Below are positions 46,040-54,635 of a stretch of DNA of 64,000 nucleotides, in pieces (the first letter of the stretch is position 1; each line of letters opens with the position of its first letter). This stretch comes from Nocardia jejuensis NBRC 103114. Its GTDB lineage: Bacteria > Actinomycetota > Actinomycetes > Mycobacteriales > Mycobacteriaceae. Under the pieces are notes generated by a model that saw only the letters and a program-made list of their open reading frames with translations, made no database searches and was not told the DNA's origin. The DNA lies in assembly GCF_001613145.1 (NCBI RefSeq), contig NZ_BDBU01000039.1, positions 57,093-121,092 of the forward strand, in the 5' to 3' direction. The position numbers and the translations under genes are program-made.

Positions 46040-47946
46040 AGACCCCCTTCCACTTCACTGTCGCCGACGAGCGTGCCGGTTCGGGCCTCGGCGCCGCGCG
46101 GGGCACTCCCGTCGCCGCCGATCTCGGTGCCCGCCGTCGGCTCGCTCATGATCGGTGCGCTGTCCACGTCCCGCGCGCCCGTGGCGCGGAGTTCGGTCGC
46201 CGGAGGTCGTGCCTCGCCGGTCGATTCGCGAACGGGAGTCGCGGACTCGCCGTGGGCGGTCGAACCCTCGTCGTGCGTCCGGCGAGTGAACACGGCCAAC
46301 TGGGTGGACGCGCCCAGTGCCGCGTCGACCGGCCCGACCGGTTCGAATCGCACCGTGTAGCCGTACTTCTCGCTCACCCGCTGCGCCCAGTCCGCGAATT
46401 CCGCACGGCTCCACTCGAATCGGTGATCGGCGTGCCGGAACGCTCCCGGCTCCATCCCTTCGTACAGCACGTTGTACTCGCCGTTGGGCGTGGTCACGAT
46501 CACGGCGCCCGGTGCGGCCGCGCCGAACACCGCGTGCTCGAGCGCGTCGAGCCGAGGCGGATCCACATGCTCGATCACCTCCATCAGCACCGCGGCGTCG
46601 TATCCCCGCAGCGAGGCATCGGTGTACGTCAGCGCTCCCTGCCGCAGCGTCACCCGCCGCGACTGCCACTGCGGGACCCGCGCCAGTCGCCGCTGCGCGA
46701 TCCGCAACGTCAGCACCGAAACATCCACTCCCACAATCTCGGTGAACGCCCGATCATCGATCAACTCGCGCAGCAGCGCTCCCTGCCCGCATCCCAGATC
46801 CAGCACCCGGCTCGCACCCACCGCGCGCAGCGCCCGACGCACCGCCTCTCGCCGCTCCACGGCCAGCGACGGCCGCCGCGCCTCGCCCTCTCCGGTCGTG
46901 TTCGCGGTCGACGTCTCGGCAGCGTGATCACGCCCGCTCGCGGTGAGCCCGTCGGCGTTGTGCGCACTCCCATCGACGCGGGCGGAGGTGGGTGTGCCGT
47001 GAACGCCGTCCGCCAGGGCCGCGGCGGTGCTGTTCGGACCGCTGAATTCCGTTCCACCGCATACGGGTCCGGTGGAATCCGCGGTGCCCGCGCGCACCCC
47101 GAGGTCGCCGGTCGCATCGGCGCCCGCGCGCGCGTCGGCGGTGCCGGGGTGGTCCTCGTCGAAGGCGACCGCGCCGAACTCCTCCGGGTTCAGGTCGTCC
47201 AGTTCCGCGAGGCGGGCCAGGGCCTCCTGGACGAGGGAGTGGCGGCGGGTGAGATAGCGACGGGTGATCCAGGTGCGGTCCGGGTGGGTGGGGAGCCAGT
47301 GCTCGGCCACGCGCAGGAGCTTGTCGATCTCGTCGGTGGACTGGAAGTAGTGCTTGCTGCCGTCGAGAGCGGGGAGCAGCACGTAGAGGTGCGACAGCGC
47401 CTCGGACAGCCGCAGGGCGCCGGTCAGTTCGAGACGGATGTAATGCGAGTCGCCCCAGTCCGGGAAGGCCGGGTCGAGCGGCAGGGGAGTGGCCGCGACC
47501 GTCCAGCCCAGCGGCGCGAAGACGCGTTCGGCGGCCTCCGGGCCGGCCTTGCAGGGCACGGCGGGCAGGTCGATGCGCAGGGGCAGTGCGGTCTCGGCCA
47601 GTTCCGGGCGCTGCCGGCACCGGCCGTGCAGGGCGGAGCCGAAGACCCCGGCGATCGCCACGGCCAGCAGCGACGAGGCCGCGTACGGCCGGTCGTTCAC
47701 GTACTGTCCGAGGCTGAACTCGCCTGCGCCCTTGGTCTTTCCGCGCACCAGCCGGACCGGATCGATCTCCAGCAGCAGCGCGGCCGTGCAGCGCTCGTCG
47801 GTGGCCTCGGGATAGAGCACGTGCGCGACCCCGTAGGACTGCTCGAAAGCCTGTACGTGCGCGGGATTCTTGTGCAGCAGGTAGCCGAGATCAGCGGCCG
47901 GCCAGGTGGCATCGTCGGGGCGCGTACAGGAAATGGTGAGCAGCAC
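46036..47946 (-). CDS. hen1: Hen1, 3'-terminal RNA ribose 2'-O-methyltransferase
   Basis: A 636-residue bacterial Hen1. The N-terminal half (about residues 1-245, opening VLLTISCTRPDDATWPAADL) is the domain that binds and activates Pnkp ligase. The methyltransferase is C-terminal: SAM loop VLDLGCGQGALL (about 381), metal-binding EVIEHVD (about 456) and a further DHRFEWSRAEF. Between them lies a ~100-residue Ala/Gly/Thr-rich insert, and a ~75-residue polar tail follows. Bacterial Hen1 is usually about 460-500 residues, so this one is enlarged. It methylates the 2'-OH at the break so that repaired RNA resists recutting. GTG 47946 is chosen; the longer frame is antisense to the FKBP gene. Confidence 0.92.
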   Translation of the reverse strand: MLLTISCTRPDDATWPAADLGYLLHKNPAHVQAFEQSYGVAHVLYPEATDERCTAALLLEIDPVRLVRGKTKGAGEFSLGQYVNDRPYAASSLLAVAIAGVFGSALHGRCRQRPELAETALPLRIDLPAVPCKAGPEAAERVFAPLGWTVAATPLPLDPAFPDWGDSHYIRLELTGALRLSEALSHLYVLLPALDGSKHYFQSTDEIDKLLRVAEHWLPTHPDRTWITRRYLTRRHSLVQEALARLAELDDLNPEEFGAVAFDEDHPGTADARAGADATGDLGVRAGTADSTGPVCGGTEFSGPNSTAAALADGVHGTPTSARVDGSAHNADGLTASGRDHAAETSTANTTGEGEARRPSLAVERREAVRRALRAVGASRVLDLGCGQGALLRELIDDRAFTEIVGVDVSVLTLRIAQRRLARVPQWQSRRVTLRQGALTYTDASLRGYDAAVLMEVIEHVDPPRLDALEHAVFGAAAPGAVIVTTPNGEYNVLYEGMEPGAFRHADHRFEWSRAEFADWAQRVSEKYGYTVRFEPVGPVDAALGASTQLAVFTRRTHDEGSTAHGESATPVRESTGEARPPATELRATGARDVDSAPIMSEPTAGTEIGGDGSAPRGAEARTGTLVGDSEVEGGL

Positions 47947-48153
47947 CCTGAGATGCTCTCGTATGCCGAACCCACCGGCAAAGCATTTAGCGTCCGAGGC
48001 GGTCGGCATTGCTCCCGCGGGCGTGCCTTGGACCTGGGCGGATGTGCCCGCTCCGGCACGCCCGGCCGCGGACGTGTAGGTTCGGCGCGGCCCCGGAAGC
48101 CCTTGTGACAGCCGGGCTTCGACCGTCCGGAAACCTGTCGAGAGGGAGTGCGA

Positions 48154-48723
48154 ATGCGCGTGTTGGGGAAGATCGGCGTGGTCGCGGCCGCGGCGCTCGT
48201 ATTGGCGGGCTGCGGAAGCGGCGACGACAACGAGGCGACGGCGACCTCGACGGCGAAGAGCACCGTCTCCAGCGCGCAGGCCAAGGCCGGCCAGCCGCAG
48301 AGCACCGGCCGCGAATGCACCGCCGACGACATCAAGGTCGACGGTGGTTTCGGAGTCGTTCCGAAGATCACCATCCCGGACGACTGCGATCCGCCCAAGG
48401 AACTCGTCGTCAAGGATCTGGTCGTGGGTGACGGCCCCGCGGCCGCCGCCGGTCAGCAGCTGACCATGAACTACAGCCTGATCACCTGGTCGGACAAGAA
48501 GAAGCTGGACAGCTCCTTCGATCGCGGCGAGACCTTCCCGCTGACGCTGGGCGGGGGACAGGTTATCCAGGGCTGGGATCAGGGCCTGGTCGGCGTGACA
48601 CAGGGCAGCCGCCGCCTCCTCATCGTTCCGCCGAACCTGGGCTACGGTGCGAGCAGCCGCGGCGGCATGAAGCCGAACGAGACCCTGGTCTTCGTCACCG
48701 ACGCCGTCAAGGTCGGTAGCTGA
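48154..48723 (+). CDS. FKBP-type peptidyl-prolyl isomerase lipoprotein
   Basis: A 189-residue exported lipoprotein. The N-terminal MRVLGKIGVVAAAALVLAGC contains the lipobox LAGC, with Cys20 as lipidation site, followed by a Ser/Thr/Ala linker. The FKBP domain covers about 85-188, with TMNYSLITWSDKKKLDSSFD, GGGQVIQGWDQGLVG and PPNLGYGASSRGG. It should catalyse prolyl isomerisation outside the membrane. ATG 48154 has GAGGGA seven bases upstream; an in-frame GTG two codons earlier is less well spaced. Confidence 0.9.
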   Translation: MRVLGKIGVVAAAALVLAGCGSGDDNEATATSTAKSTVSSAQAKAGQPQSTGRECTADDIKVDGGFGVVPKITIPDDCDPPKELVVKDLVVGDGPAAAAGQQLTMNYSLITWSDKKKLDSSFDRGETFPLTLGGGQVIQGWDQGLVGVTQGSRRLLIVPPNLGYGASSRGGMKPNETLVFVTDAVKVGS

Positions 48724-48741
48724 GGTCCGAGGGCTGGACCA

Positions 48742-48769
48742 GCGCGACCGGGGAGAGAACCGGTCGCGC
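48742..48769 (+). terminator. hairpin after the FKBP gene
   Basis: Perfect 9-bp stem GCGCGACCG / CGGTCGCGC with a 10-base loop, starting 18 bases after the stop. Confidence 0.65.
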
Positions 48770-48884
48770 ACAGCCGTGTGCCGTGACCGGTTACACGAGC
48801 CTCGGACCCGTCAACTAACCTGGTCGCGATGCGTTCGGGGGGAACCGAGACGTCAACCATGAACAACGAACAAGGAGCATGTCC

Positions 48885-50303
48885 GTGAAGAGCACCGTCG
48901 AGCAGCTGAGCCCGACCCGGGTCCGGATTAACGTCGAGGTGCCCTTCGAGGAGCTGAAGCCGGACTTCGACAAGGCTTACAAGGCACTCGCGCAGCAGAT
49001 CAAGATCCCCGGCTTCCGCCCGGGCAAGGCTCCGGCCAAGCTCATCGAAGCTCGTGTGGGTCGCGGCGCGGTCCTCGAGCAGGTCGTCAACGAAGTGCTC
49101 CCGAAGCGCTACAGCGATGCCGTGCAGTCCTCCGACGTGAAGGTCATCGGCCAGCCCGAGATCGAGATCACCAAGATCGAGGACGGCGAAGAGCTGGCCT
49201 TCACCGCCGAGGTGGACGTCCGCCCCGAGATCACCCTGCCGGACTTCTCGGCGATCGCGGTCACCGTCGATCCGATCGAGATCACCGATGCGGACATCGA
49301 GGAGCAGCTCACCTCGCTGCGTCAGCGCTTCGGCACCCTGAACGCGGTCGAGCGGGCGATCCAGGACGGCGACTTCGTCTCCATCGATCTGGCTGCCACC
49401 GTCGACGGCGTCGAGGTCGAAGAGGCCTCCACCACCGGCCTGTCGCACGAGGTCGGTTCGGGCCAGCTCATCGAGGGCCTCGACGAGACCCTGATCGGTC
49501 TCAAGGCCGAGGAGTCCAAGGACTTCACCTCCAAGCTGGTCGCGGGCGATCACTCGGGCAAGGACGCGGTCATCACCGTCACCGTGCAGTCGGTCAAGGA
49601 GCGCGAGCTGCCCGAGGCCGATGACGACTTCGCCCAGCTGGCAAGCGAATTCGACACCATCGACGAGCTGAAGACCGACCTCAAGGGTCGCGTCGAGCGC
49701 GTCAAGAAGGTCGAGCAGGCCGGCGAGATCCGCGACAAGGTGCTCGAGACCCTGCTCGAGACCGTCGAGATCCCGCTGCCGGAGAAGGTCGTCCAGGCCG
49801 AGATCGACGCCGTCGTCCACGACGCCGTGCACGGTTTCGACCACGACGAGGCGAAGCTGGCCGAGGCCCTCGAGGCCCAGGGCTCCTCCCGCGAGGAGTT
49901 CGACAAGGACACCAAGGAGTCCGCCGAGAAGTCGGTCAAGACCCAGCTGCTGCTGGACTCGATCGCCGAGGCGGAGAACACCCAGGTCGGCCAGGACGAG
50001 CTGTACGAGCGGATCATCTTCCAGGCGCAGCGCTACGGCATGTCGCCCGATCAGTTCATCCAGCAGATCCAGCAGGCCGGCCAGCTCGGCGCCGTCTTCG
50101 CGGACGTGCGTCGCGGTAAGGCCCTGGCGGGCGTGGTCGTCCAGGCCGCCGTGACCGACACCGCGGGCAACGCCGTGGACACCACCGAGATGTTCGGCAA
50201 CCCGGCCGCCGAGGCCGAAGAGGTGTCGGCCGAGGAGCTGGCCGAGGTCGCCGACGCCACCGAGGCGGAGACCGCCGAGGTCGAGGCCGCGGAAGCCAAG
50301 TAG
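48885..50303 (+). CDS. tig: trigger factor
   Basis: A 472-residue ribosome-associated chaperone. The ribosome-binding signature is in the N-terminal domain (GFRPGKAP, about residues 42-49), a PPIase FKBP-like domain covers about 150-240, and the C-terminal helical arms end in an acidic Glu/Ala-rich tail (EETAEVEAAEAK-like). GTG 48885 gives the usual MKSTVEQLSPTRV start and has AAGGAG at seven-base spacing. An ATG two codons earlier (48879) is only one base from that Shine-Dalgarno. A long hairpin separates it from clpP1. Confidence 0.95.
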   Translation: MKSTVEQLSPTRVRINVEVPFEELKPDFDKAYKALAQQIKIPGFRPGKAPAKLIEARVGRGAVLEQVVNEVLPKRYSDAVQSSDVKVIGQPEIEITKIEDGEELAFTAEVDVRPEITLPDFSAIAVTVDPIEITDADIEEQLTSLRQRFGTLNAVERAIQDGDFVSIDLAATVDGVEVEEASTTGLSHEVGSGQLIEGLDETLIGLKAEESKDFTSKLVAGDHSGKDAVITVTVQSVKERELPEADDDFAQLASEFDTIDELKTDLKGRVERVKKVEQAGEIRDKVLETLLETVEIPLPEKVVQAEIDAVVHDAVHGFDHDEAKLAEALEAQGSSREEFDKDTKESAEKSVKTQLLLDSIAEAENTQVGQDELYERIIFQAQRYGMSPDQFIQQIQQAGQLGAVFADVRRGKALAGVVVQAAVTDTAGNAVDTTEMFGNPAAEAEEVSAEELAEVADATEAETAEVEAAEAK

Positions 50304-50351
50304 GTAACCCAGGCAGAGGCCGAGTTACCACGACGCCGAGCGTCGAGTAGT

Positions 50352-50369
50352 TTTGCGCTGTGAGCGAAG
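50352..50369. promoter_or_regulatory. candidate ClgR box upstream of clpP1
   Basis: TTTGCGCTGTGAGCGAAG fits the corynebacterial/mycobacterial ClgR motif (CGC, then Y-N-A-N-R, then GCG, with A/T flanks, from memory) except for about two positions. It lies about 125 bases before the clpP1 start, and its right end overlaps the tig terminator stem. It shares GCTGTGAGCG with the palindrome upstream of the second clpP pair. Confidence 0.45.
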
Positions 50370-50406
50370 CAGGGCGGTACCGGGAGTTCGGTGCCGCCCT
50401 GCTTCG
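50365..50406 (+). terminator. tig terminator hairpin
   Basis: A 17-bp stem CGAAGCAGGGCGGTACC / GGTGCCGCCCTGCTTCG with a single T-G pair and an eight-base loop; it starts 62 bases after the tig stop. It is followed by TTAGGG rather than a T-run. Confidence 0.75.
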
Positions 50407-50491
50407 TTAGGGTCTGTGACAGCGCAGGAAGTTCCGAAGTGATCAGGTAGGGGCTTGGTGGGACCGAGCCGGTGAGAGAGGGCAGGTATCC

Positions 50492-51103
50492 GTGACAAAC
50501 AATCAAGCAGGGGTGCAGATGACATCCGCGACTGCTGGTCTGAACCTCAGTGATTCGGTGTACGAGCGGCTGCTGCGTGAGCGCATCATCTTCCTGGGCA
50601 GCCAGGTCGACGACGACATCGCCAACAGGCTCTGCGCCCAGATCCTGCTGTTGTCGGCCGAGGATCCGAACAAGGACATCTCGCTCTACATCAACTCGCC
50701 GGGTGGTTCGGTGACCGCCGGTATGGCCATCTACGACACCATGCAGTTCGCGGAGTGCGACATCCGCACGGTGGGCATGGGTCTGGCCGCCTCGATGGGA
50801 CAGTTCCTGCTCGCCGCCGGTGCCAAGGGCAAGCGTTTCGCGCTGCCGCACGCGCGGATCATGATGCATCAGCCGTCCGCGGGCCTGGGTGGTTCGGCCG
50901 CCGACATCGCCATTCAGGCCGAGCAGTTCGCCTACACCAAGCGCGAACTCAACGAGCTGCAGGCGCTGCACACCGGTCGCTCCCTCGAGCAGGTGACCGC
51001 CGACGCGGATCGCGACCGCTGGTTCACCGCCGCCGCCGCGCTGGAGTACGGGTTCATCGACCACGTGGTCGCCCACGCGCGCCAGGCGGATGGCGTCAAC
51101 TAG
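50492..51103 (+). CDS. clpP1: ATP-dependent Clp protease proteolytic subunit 1
   Basis: A 203-residue ClpP with Ser in GLAASMGQFLLAAG, His in ARIMMHQP and Asp in TADADRDRWF. The wording ERIIFLGSQVDDDIANRLCA is that of actinobacterial ClpP1. In mycobacteria ClpP1 and ClpP2 form a mixed tetradecamer that works with ClpX or ClpC1 and is essential. GTG 50492 is listed because the resulting N-terminus is the length of mycobacterial ClpP1; an in-frame ATG at 50519 is possible. clpP2 follows 36 bases downstream. Confidence 0.94.
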   Translation: MTNNQAGVQMTSATAGLNLSDSVYERLLRERIIFLGSQVDDDIANRLCAQILLLSAEDPNKDISLYINSPGGSVTAGMAIYDTMQFAECDIRTVGMGLAASMGQFLLAAGAKGKRFALPHARIMMHQPSAGLGGSAADIAIQAEQFAYTKRELNELQALHTGRSLEQVTADADRDRWFTAAAALEYGFIDHVVAHARQADGVN

Positions 51104-51139
51104 TCCCGCTGCCCACCACAAAGACTTTTGGAGACCCAT

Positions 51140-51817
51140 ATGTCGAACATGATGGACCCGCGGGCCGCGGGCATCACCTTCGCCGCCGCCGGCTCGTCGA
51201 TGCCGCAAGCGCGCTACATCCTGCCGTCCTTCGTCGAGCACTCGAGCTTCGGCGTCAAGGAGTCCAACCCGTACAACAAGCTGTTCGAGGAGCGCATCAT
51301 CTTCCTCGGCGCGCAGGTGGACGACACCTCCGCGAACGACATCATGGCGCAGCTGCTGGTGCTGGAATCCCTTGACCCGGACCGCGACATCACGATGTAC
51401 ATCAACTCGCCCGGTGGTTCGTTCACCGCGCTGATGGCCATCTACGACACCATGCAGTACGTGCGCGCCGACGTCGCGACCGTCTGCCTGGGTCAGGCCG
51501 CCTCGGCCGCGGCCGTACTGCTCGCCGCGGGCGCCGCGGGCAAGCGTGCCGCCCTGCCGAACGCCCGCGTGCTGATCCACCAGCCGTCCACCTCGGGCGG
51601 CATCCAGGGCCAGGTCTCGGATCTGGAGATCCAGGCCGCGGAGATCGAGCGCATGCGCCGTCTCATGGAGACCACGCTGGCTCGCCACACCGGCAAGGAC
51701 GCGGACACCATCCGCAAGGACACCGATCGCGACAAGATCCTGACCGCCGCCGAGGCCGCGGAGTACGGGATCATCGACACGGTGTTCGAGTACCGCAAGC
51801 TCAGCGCCCAGAAGTAG
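51140..51817 (+). CDS. clpP2: ATP-dependent Clp protease proteolytic subunit 2
   Basis: A 225-residue ClpP with Ser in GQAASAAAVLLAAG, His in ARVLIHQP and Asp in RKDTDRDK. The long N-terminus (MSNMMDPRAAGITF to NKLFEERIIF) is typical of actinobacterial ClpP2, which is the subunit that docks the ATPase ring in mycobacteria. ATG 51140 has TTGGAG upstream. Second gene of the clpP1P2 operon; a 381-base gap follows before clpX. Confidence 0.95.
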   Translation: MSNMMDPRAAGITFAAAGSSMPQARYILPSFVEHSSFGVKESNPYNKLFEERIIFLGAQVDDTSANDIMAQLLVLESLDPDRDITMYINSPGGSFTALMAIYDTMQYVRADVATVCLGQAASAAAVLLAAGAAGKRAALPNARVLIHQPSTSGGIQGQVSDLEIQAAEIERMRRLMETTLARHTGKDADTIRKDTDRDKILTAAEAAEYGIIDTVFEYRKLSAQK

Positions 51818-52198
51818 TCGCCTCGGGGGTGGTGGGGAAGGTGTGTCCCCACCACCCGGGCAGGGGTGAGTCCACGCACATGTCCGGCGAGAAACGTGCC
51901 CAAGTTATCGACCTCGGTCGCGAATAACGGGTACGGTCACTCTAGGGACCTTTGCTCGTGGTTGTCGGCTATGCAGTTGGGTAGCGCTGTAACTTTGAAG
52001 GCTCTGCAGTTGGGAAGCGCTGAACTTTGAGGGCTCTGCACTCGAGAAGGCTGCGGACTCGAGAAACCAGCATTTCCCAGCACAGCTGGATCGCCGTAGC
52101 CGCAAACTCAGGGGTCACGGCTTACGCTTGAAGAAGGCAGCTCGCCGGCAATCGAGATCAGACGGTTGCACGCGGACAAGGAAGTAGGGACCCAGGAG
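51818..52198. other. clpX promoter region with direct repeats
   Basis: A 381-base interval of lower GC than the flanking genes. It includes a GGTGGTGGGGAAGGTGTGTCCCCACCACC hairpin-like stretch just after clpP2 (51827-51857, the probable clpP2 terminator), then tandem imperfect repeats at 51972-52036 and two ACTCGAGAA words at 52040-52066. No gene recognised. Confidence 0.55.
51972..52036. repeat. two tandem ~33-base repeats upstream of clpX
   Basis: Units at 51972-52004 and 52005-52036 share TGCAGTTGGG, AGCGCTG and AACTTTGA.GGCTC, differing by two substitutions and one deletion. A third TGCA begins at 52037. They end about 160 bases before clpX. Confidence 0.65.
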
Positions 52199-53482
52199 AT
52201 GGCGCGCATCGGTGATGGCGGCGACCTGCTCAAGTGCTCGTTCTGCGGAAAGAGCCAGAAGCAGGTCAAGAAGCTCATTGCGGGACCGGGGGTGTACATC
52301 TGCGACGAGTGCATCGATCTGTGCAACGAGATCATCGAGGAGGAGCTGGCCGAGTCCAGCGAAGTCAAACTCGATGAACTGCCGAAGCCCCAGGAGATCC
52401 GTGATTTCCTGGAGCAGTACGTAATCGGGCAGGATTCTGCGAAGCGCAATCTGGCCGTCGCGGTGTACAACCACTACAAGCGAATTCAGGCCGGCGACAA
52501 GGGCCGCGACTCCCGTGGCGAAACGGTCGAGTTGGCCAAGTCGAACATCCTGATGCTGGGTCCGACGGGCTGCGGTAAGACGTACCTCGCGCAGACGCTG
52601 GCCAAGATGTTGAACGTGCCCTTCGCGATCGCCGATGCCACCGCGCTGACCGAAGCCGGTTATGTCGGTGAGGATGTCGAGAACATCCTGCTCAAGCTGA
52701 TCCAGGCCGCCGACTACGACGTGAAGCGCGCCGAGACCGGCATCATCTACATCGACGAGGTCGACAAGATCGCCCGTAAGTCGGAGAATCCGTCGATCAC
52801 GCGCGACGTCTCCGGTGAGGGTGTGCAGCAGGCGCTGCTGAAGATCCTCGAGGGCACCCAGGCCTCGGTGCCGCCGCAGGGTGGCCGCAAGCATCCGCAC
52901 CAGGAATTCATCCAGATCGACACGACGAACGTGCTGTTCATCGTCGCGGGTGCGTTCGCGGGTCTGGAGCGCATCGTGCAGGACCGAGTCGGCAAGCGCG
53001 GCATCGGTTTCGGCGCGGAGGTCCGCTCCAAGGCCGAGATCGACACCGCCGATCACTTCGCGGACGTCATGCCCGAGGATCTGATCAAGTTCGGCCTCAT
53101 CCCCGAGTTCATCGGCCGTCTCCCGGTCGTCGCCTCGGTGACCAACCTGGACAAGGAATCCCTCGTCCGGATTCTGGGCGAGCCGAAGAACGCGCTGGTC
53201 AAGCAGTACGTTCGCCTGTTCGAAATGGACGGCGTCGACCTGGAATTCACCCAGGACGCACTGGAAGCCGTTGCGGATCAAGCGATTCTGCGCGGCACCG
53301 GCGCTCGTGGCCTGCGGGCCATCATGGAGGAAGTGCTGCTTCCGACCATGTACGACATCCCCAGCCGCGACGATGTCGCCAAGGTCGTCGTCGACGCCGA
53401 TACGGTGAACGACAACGTGCTGCCGACCATCGTGCCGCGCAAGCGTCAGTCCGGCCCCGAGCGCCGCGAGAAGTCGGCGTAA
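52199..53482 (+). CDS. clpX: ATP-dependent Clp protease ATP-binding subunit ClpX
   Basis: A 427-residue AAA+ unfoldase. The N-terminal C4 zinc domain is CSFCGKSQKQ...CDECIDLC. Walker A is GPTGCGKT (about 123), the pore loop is GYVGEDVE, and Walker B is IIYIDEVDK (about 181). The RKH loop is GGRKHPHQ, and the ClpP-docking IGF loop is KRGIGFGAEV. Sensor-2 region GTGARGLRAI is near residue 365. ATG 52199 opens at the conserved MARIGDGGDLLKCSFC; an upstream frame to 52166 adds 11 residues not usual for the family. A strong terminator follows. Confidence 0.96.
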   Translation: MARIGDGGDLLKCSFCGKSQKQVKKLIAGPGVYICDECIDLCNEIIEEELAESSEVKLDELPKPQEIRDFLEQYVIGQDSAKRNLAVAVYNHYKRIQAGDKGRDSRGETVELAKSNILMLGPTGCGKTYLAQTLAKMLNVPFAIADATALTEAGYVGEDVENILLKLIQAADYDVKRAETGIIYIDEVDKIARKSENPSITRDVSGEGVQQALLKILEGTQASVPPQGGRKHPHQEFIQIDTTNVLFIVAGAFAGLERIVQDRVGKRGIGFGAEVRSKAEIDTADHFADVMPEDLIKFGLIPEFIGRLPVVASVTNLDKESLVRILGEPKNALVKQYVRLFEMDGVDLEFTQDALEAVADQAILRGTGARGLRAIMEEVLLPTMYDIPSRDDVAKVVVDADTVNDNVLPTIVPRKRQSGPERREKSA

Positions 53483-53495
53483 TCAGCTGAAGAAC

Positions 53496-53530
53496 AACGG
53501 CCCCGCGAGAATCTCTCGCGGGGCCGTTTT
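53496..53530 (+). terminator. clpX terminator
   Basis: Perfect 15-bp stem AACGGCCCCGCGAGA / TCTCGCGGGGCCGTT with a three-base loop, followed by TTCGTTTC. It begins 13 bases beyond the clpX stop. Confidence 0.85.
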
Positions 53531-54015
53531 CGTTTCAGGGCTATTCGGACTTGCGGTTTTTCTCGCGACGCCGGAGCGCTCGCGTCTGCCATTGTTTCGG
53601 TGATTTCCGAGGGCTACCGATTTTCCGAGGGTACCGATTTTCGAGGGCTACGCCGCGGCGCGAGGTGCGAATTCGCGAGGGTTGATCGGTCGCTCGACCC
53701 GGCTGCGGCGCGGCGCCTGTGCCGCGGCCGAGGATGGCCGGGAATGTCAACGACCACCGCGTGTCGACCAGCCCCGTTGACAGGAGTTCGTCAGGCGTTG
53801 TACCGCTGTGCAGGACGCTCGAGGCGGACCAGCCGCGGTGGATGAGTCCGTCGGCTGGGTGCTCCCCGTCGAAGTCGGTGACGATCGATACCGCTGATCG
53901 TGCCCGGACCGGGAATCTCCGTTGATTCCCCTGGTTCGCCGTTGAACCTTTACTCCGATGTTATGGAAATCGGCGCGCTCGCTTCCCCTGTTACGACGGT
54001 GCGGCGGAGCGGAAT
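53531..54015. other. intergenic region after clpX
   Basis: About 485 bases between convergent genes without a credible coding frame. A short tandem repeat (CCGAGGGCTACCGATTTT, then CCGAGGGTACCGATTTT, then a partial CGAGGGCTA) lies at 53608-53650. No RNA gene recognised. Confidence 0.45.
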
Positions 54016-54561
54016 TCATCGGCCGGTGGAGGTGCCCTTACGACGCGGGAAGCGGACGTTGATCGGTGCGGGTTCGGTGATCTGGGTGCGCTCTCGCGGG
54101 GCGAGGAGAATGATGGCCAGCCCGAGCGCGGGCAGGACGAGCGCGCCGATCAGGCTGAGGGTGAAGCTCGCGCCGCCGAGGTCCGCCGGGCGGTGCAGGG
54201 CGTGGTACAGAAAGTGCGGGACGCCGAAGACCAGCCAGCCCAGGCCGGCCAGCCGCCCGAGCATGCTGTCGCGGTACCACAGGGCCGCGGCCGTCATCAC
54301 GCCCATGGCCAGGAAGAACGCGCCCACATCGGCCGCCAGGTGATGGTTGTACGGCCCGTCCACGCTGACCCAGTGCATCCCGAAGCCGGGGAAACTGTCG
54401 TAGAAGGACATCGGCGCGATGACGGCCCAGAGTCCGATGATCACCGCTTGGGCGGCCAGCACGCCCAGCATGATCTGCATCGCCAGCCAGCGTCGCCGGT
54501 TCACCTCCAGGTGCATGCGCACCTGGAATCCGTCGCCGTTGCCGCGCAGTGAGATTCGCAC
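54016..54561 (-). CDS. small membrane protein of unknown function
   Basis: A 181-residue protein with four predicted membrane helices (for example IMLGVLAAQAVIIGLWAVIA and SLIGALVLPALGLAIILLAP). Between helices are SFYDSFPGFGMHWVSVDGPY and HHLAADVGAFFLAMG, conserved-looking loops rich in aromatic and His residues. The C-terminal tail is basic. I do not recognise a named family. GTG 54561 is the longest start; an ATG at 54516 (MHLEVNRRRWLAM) is equally plausible. Confidence 0.7.
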   Translation of the reverse strand: MRISLRGNGDGFQVRMHLEVNRRRWLAMQIMLGVLAAQAVIIGLWAVIAPMSFYDSFPGFGMHWVSVDGPYNHHLAADVGAFFLAMGVMTAAALWYRDSMLGRLAGLGWLVFGVPHFLYHALHRPADLGGASFTLSLIGALVLPALGLAIILLAPRERTQITEPAPINVRFPRRKGTSTGR

Positions 54562-54635
54562 CGGGCCCCTCCATCCGTCGCCGAATCAGTGTGAGGTCAC
54601 GGTAATTCGGCGGACGGACGGGAACAAGAGCTCCG

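Noticed and set aside
44444..46360. 638-codon plus-strand frame
   Set aside because: Shadow of pnkp, which has complete catalytic motifs on the minus strand; the frame is His/Gln/Arg-rich as expected for antisense high-GC DNA.
47947..48771. N-terminal extension of hen1 on the minus strand
   Set aside because: It runs antisense through the FKBP lipoprotein gene and shows no protein family features; Hen1 homology begins at GTG 47946.
51128..51139. Earlier ATG for clpP2
   Set aside because: The Shine-Dalgarno TTGGAG overlaps this codon and is spaced for the ATG at 51140.
53531..54015. Gene in the gap after clpX
   Set aside because: Short frames on both strands lack ribosome binding sites and family features; part of the interval is a short tandem repeat.
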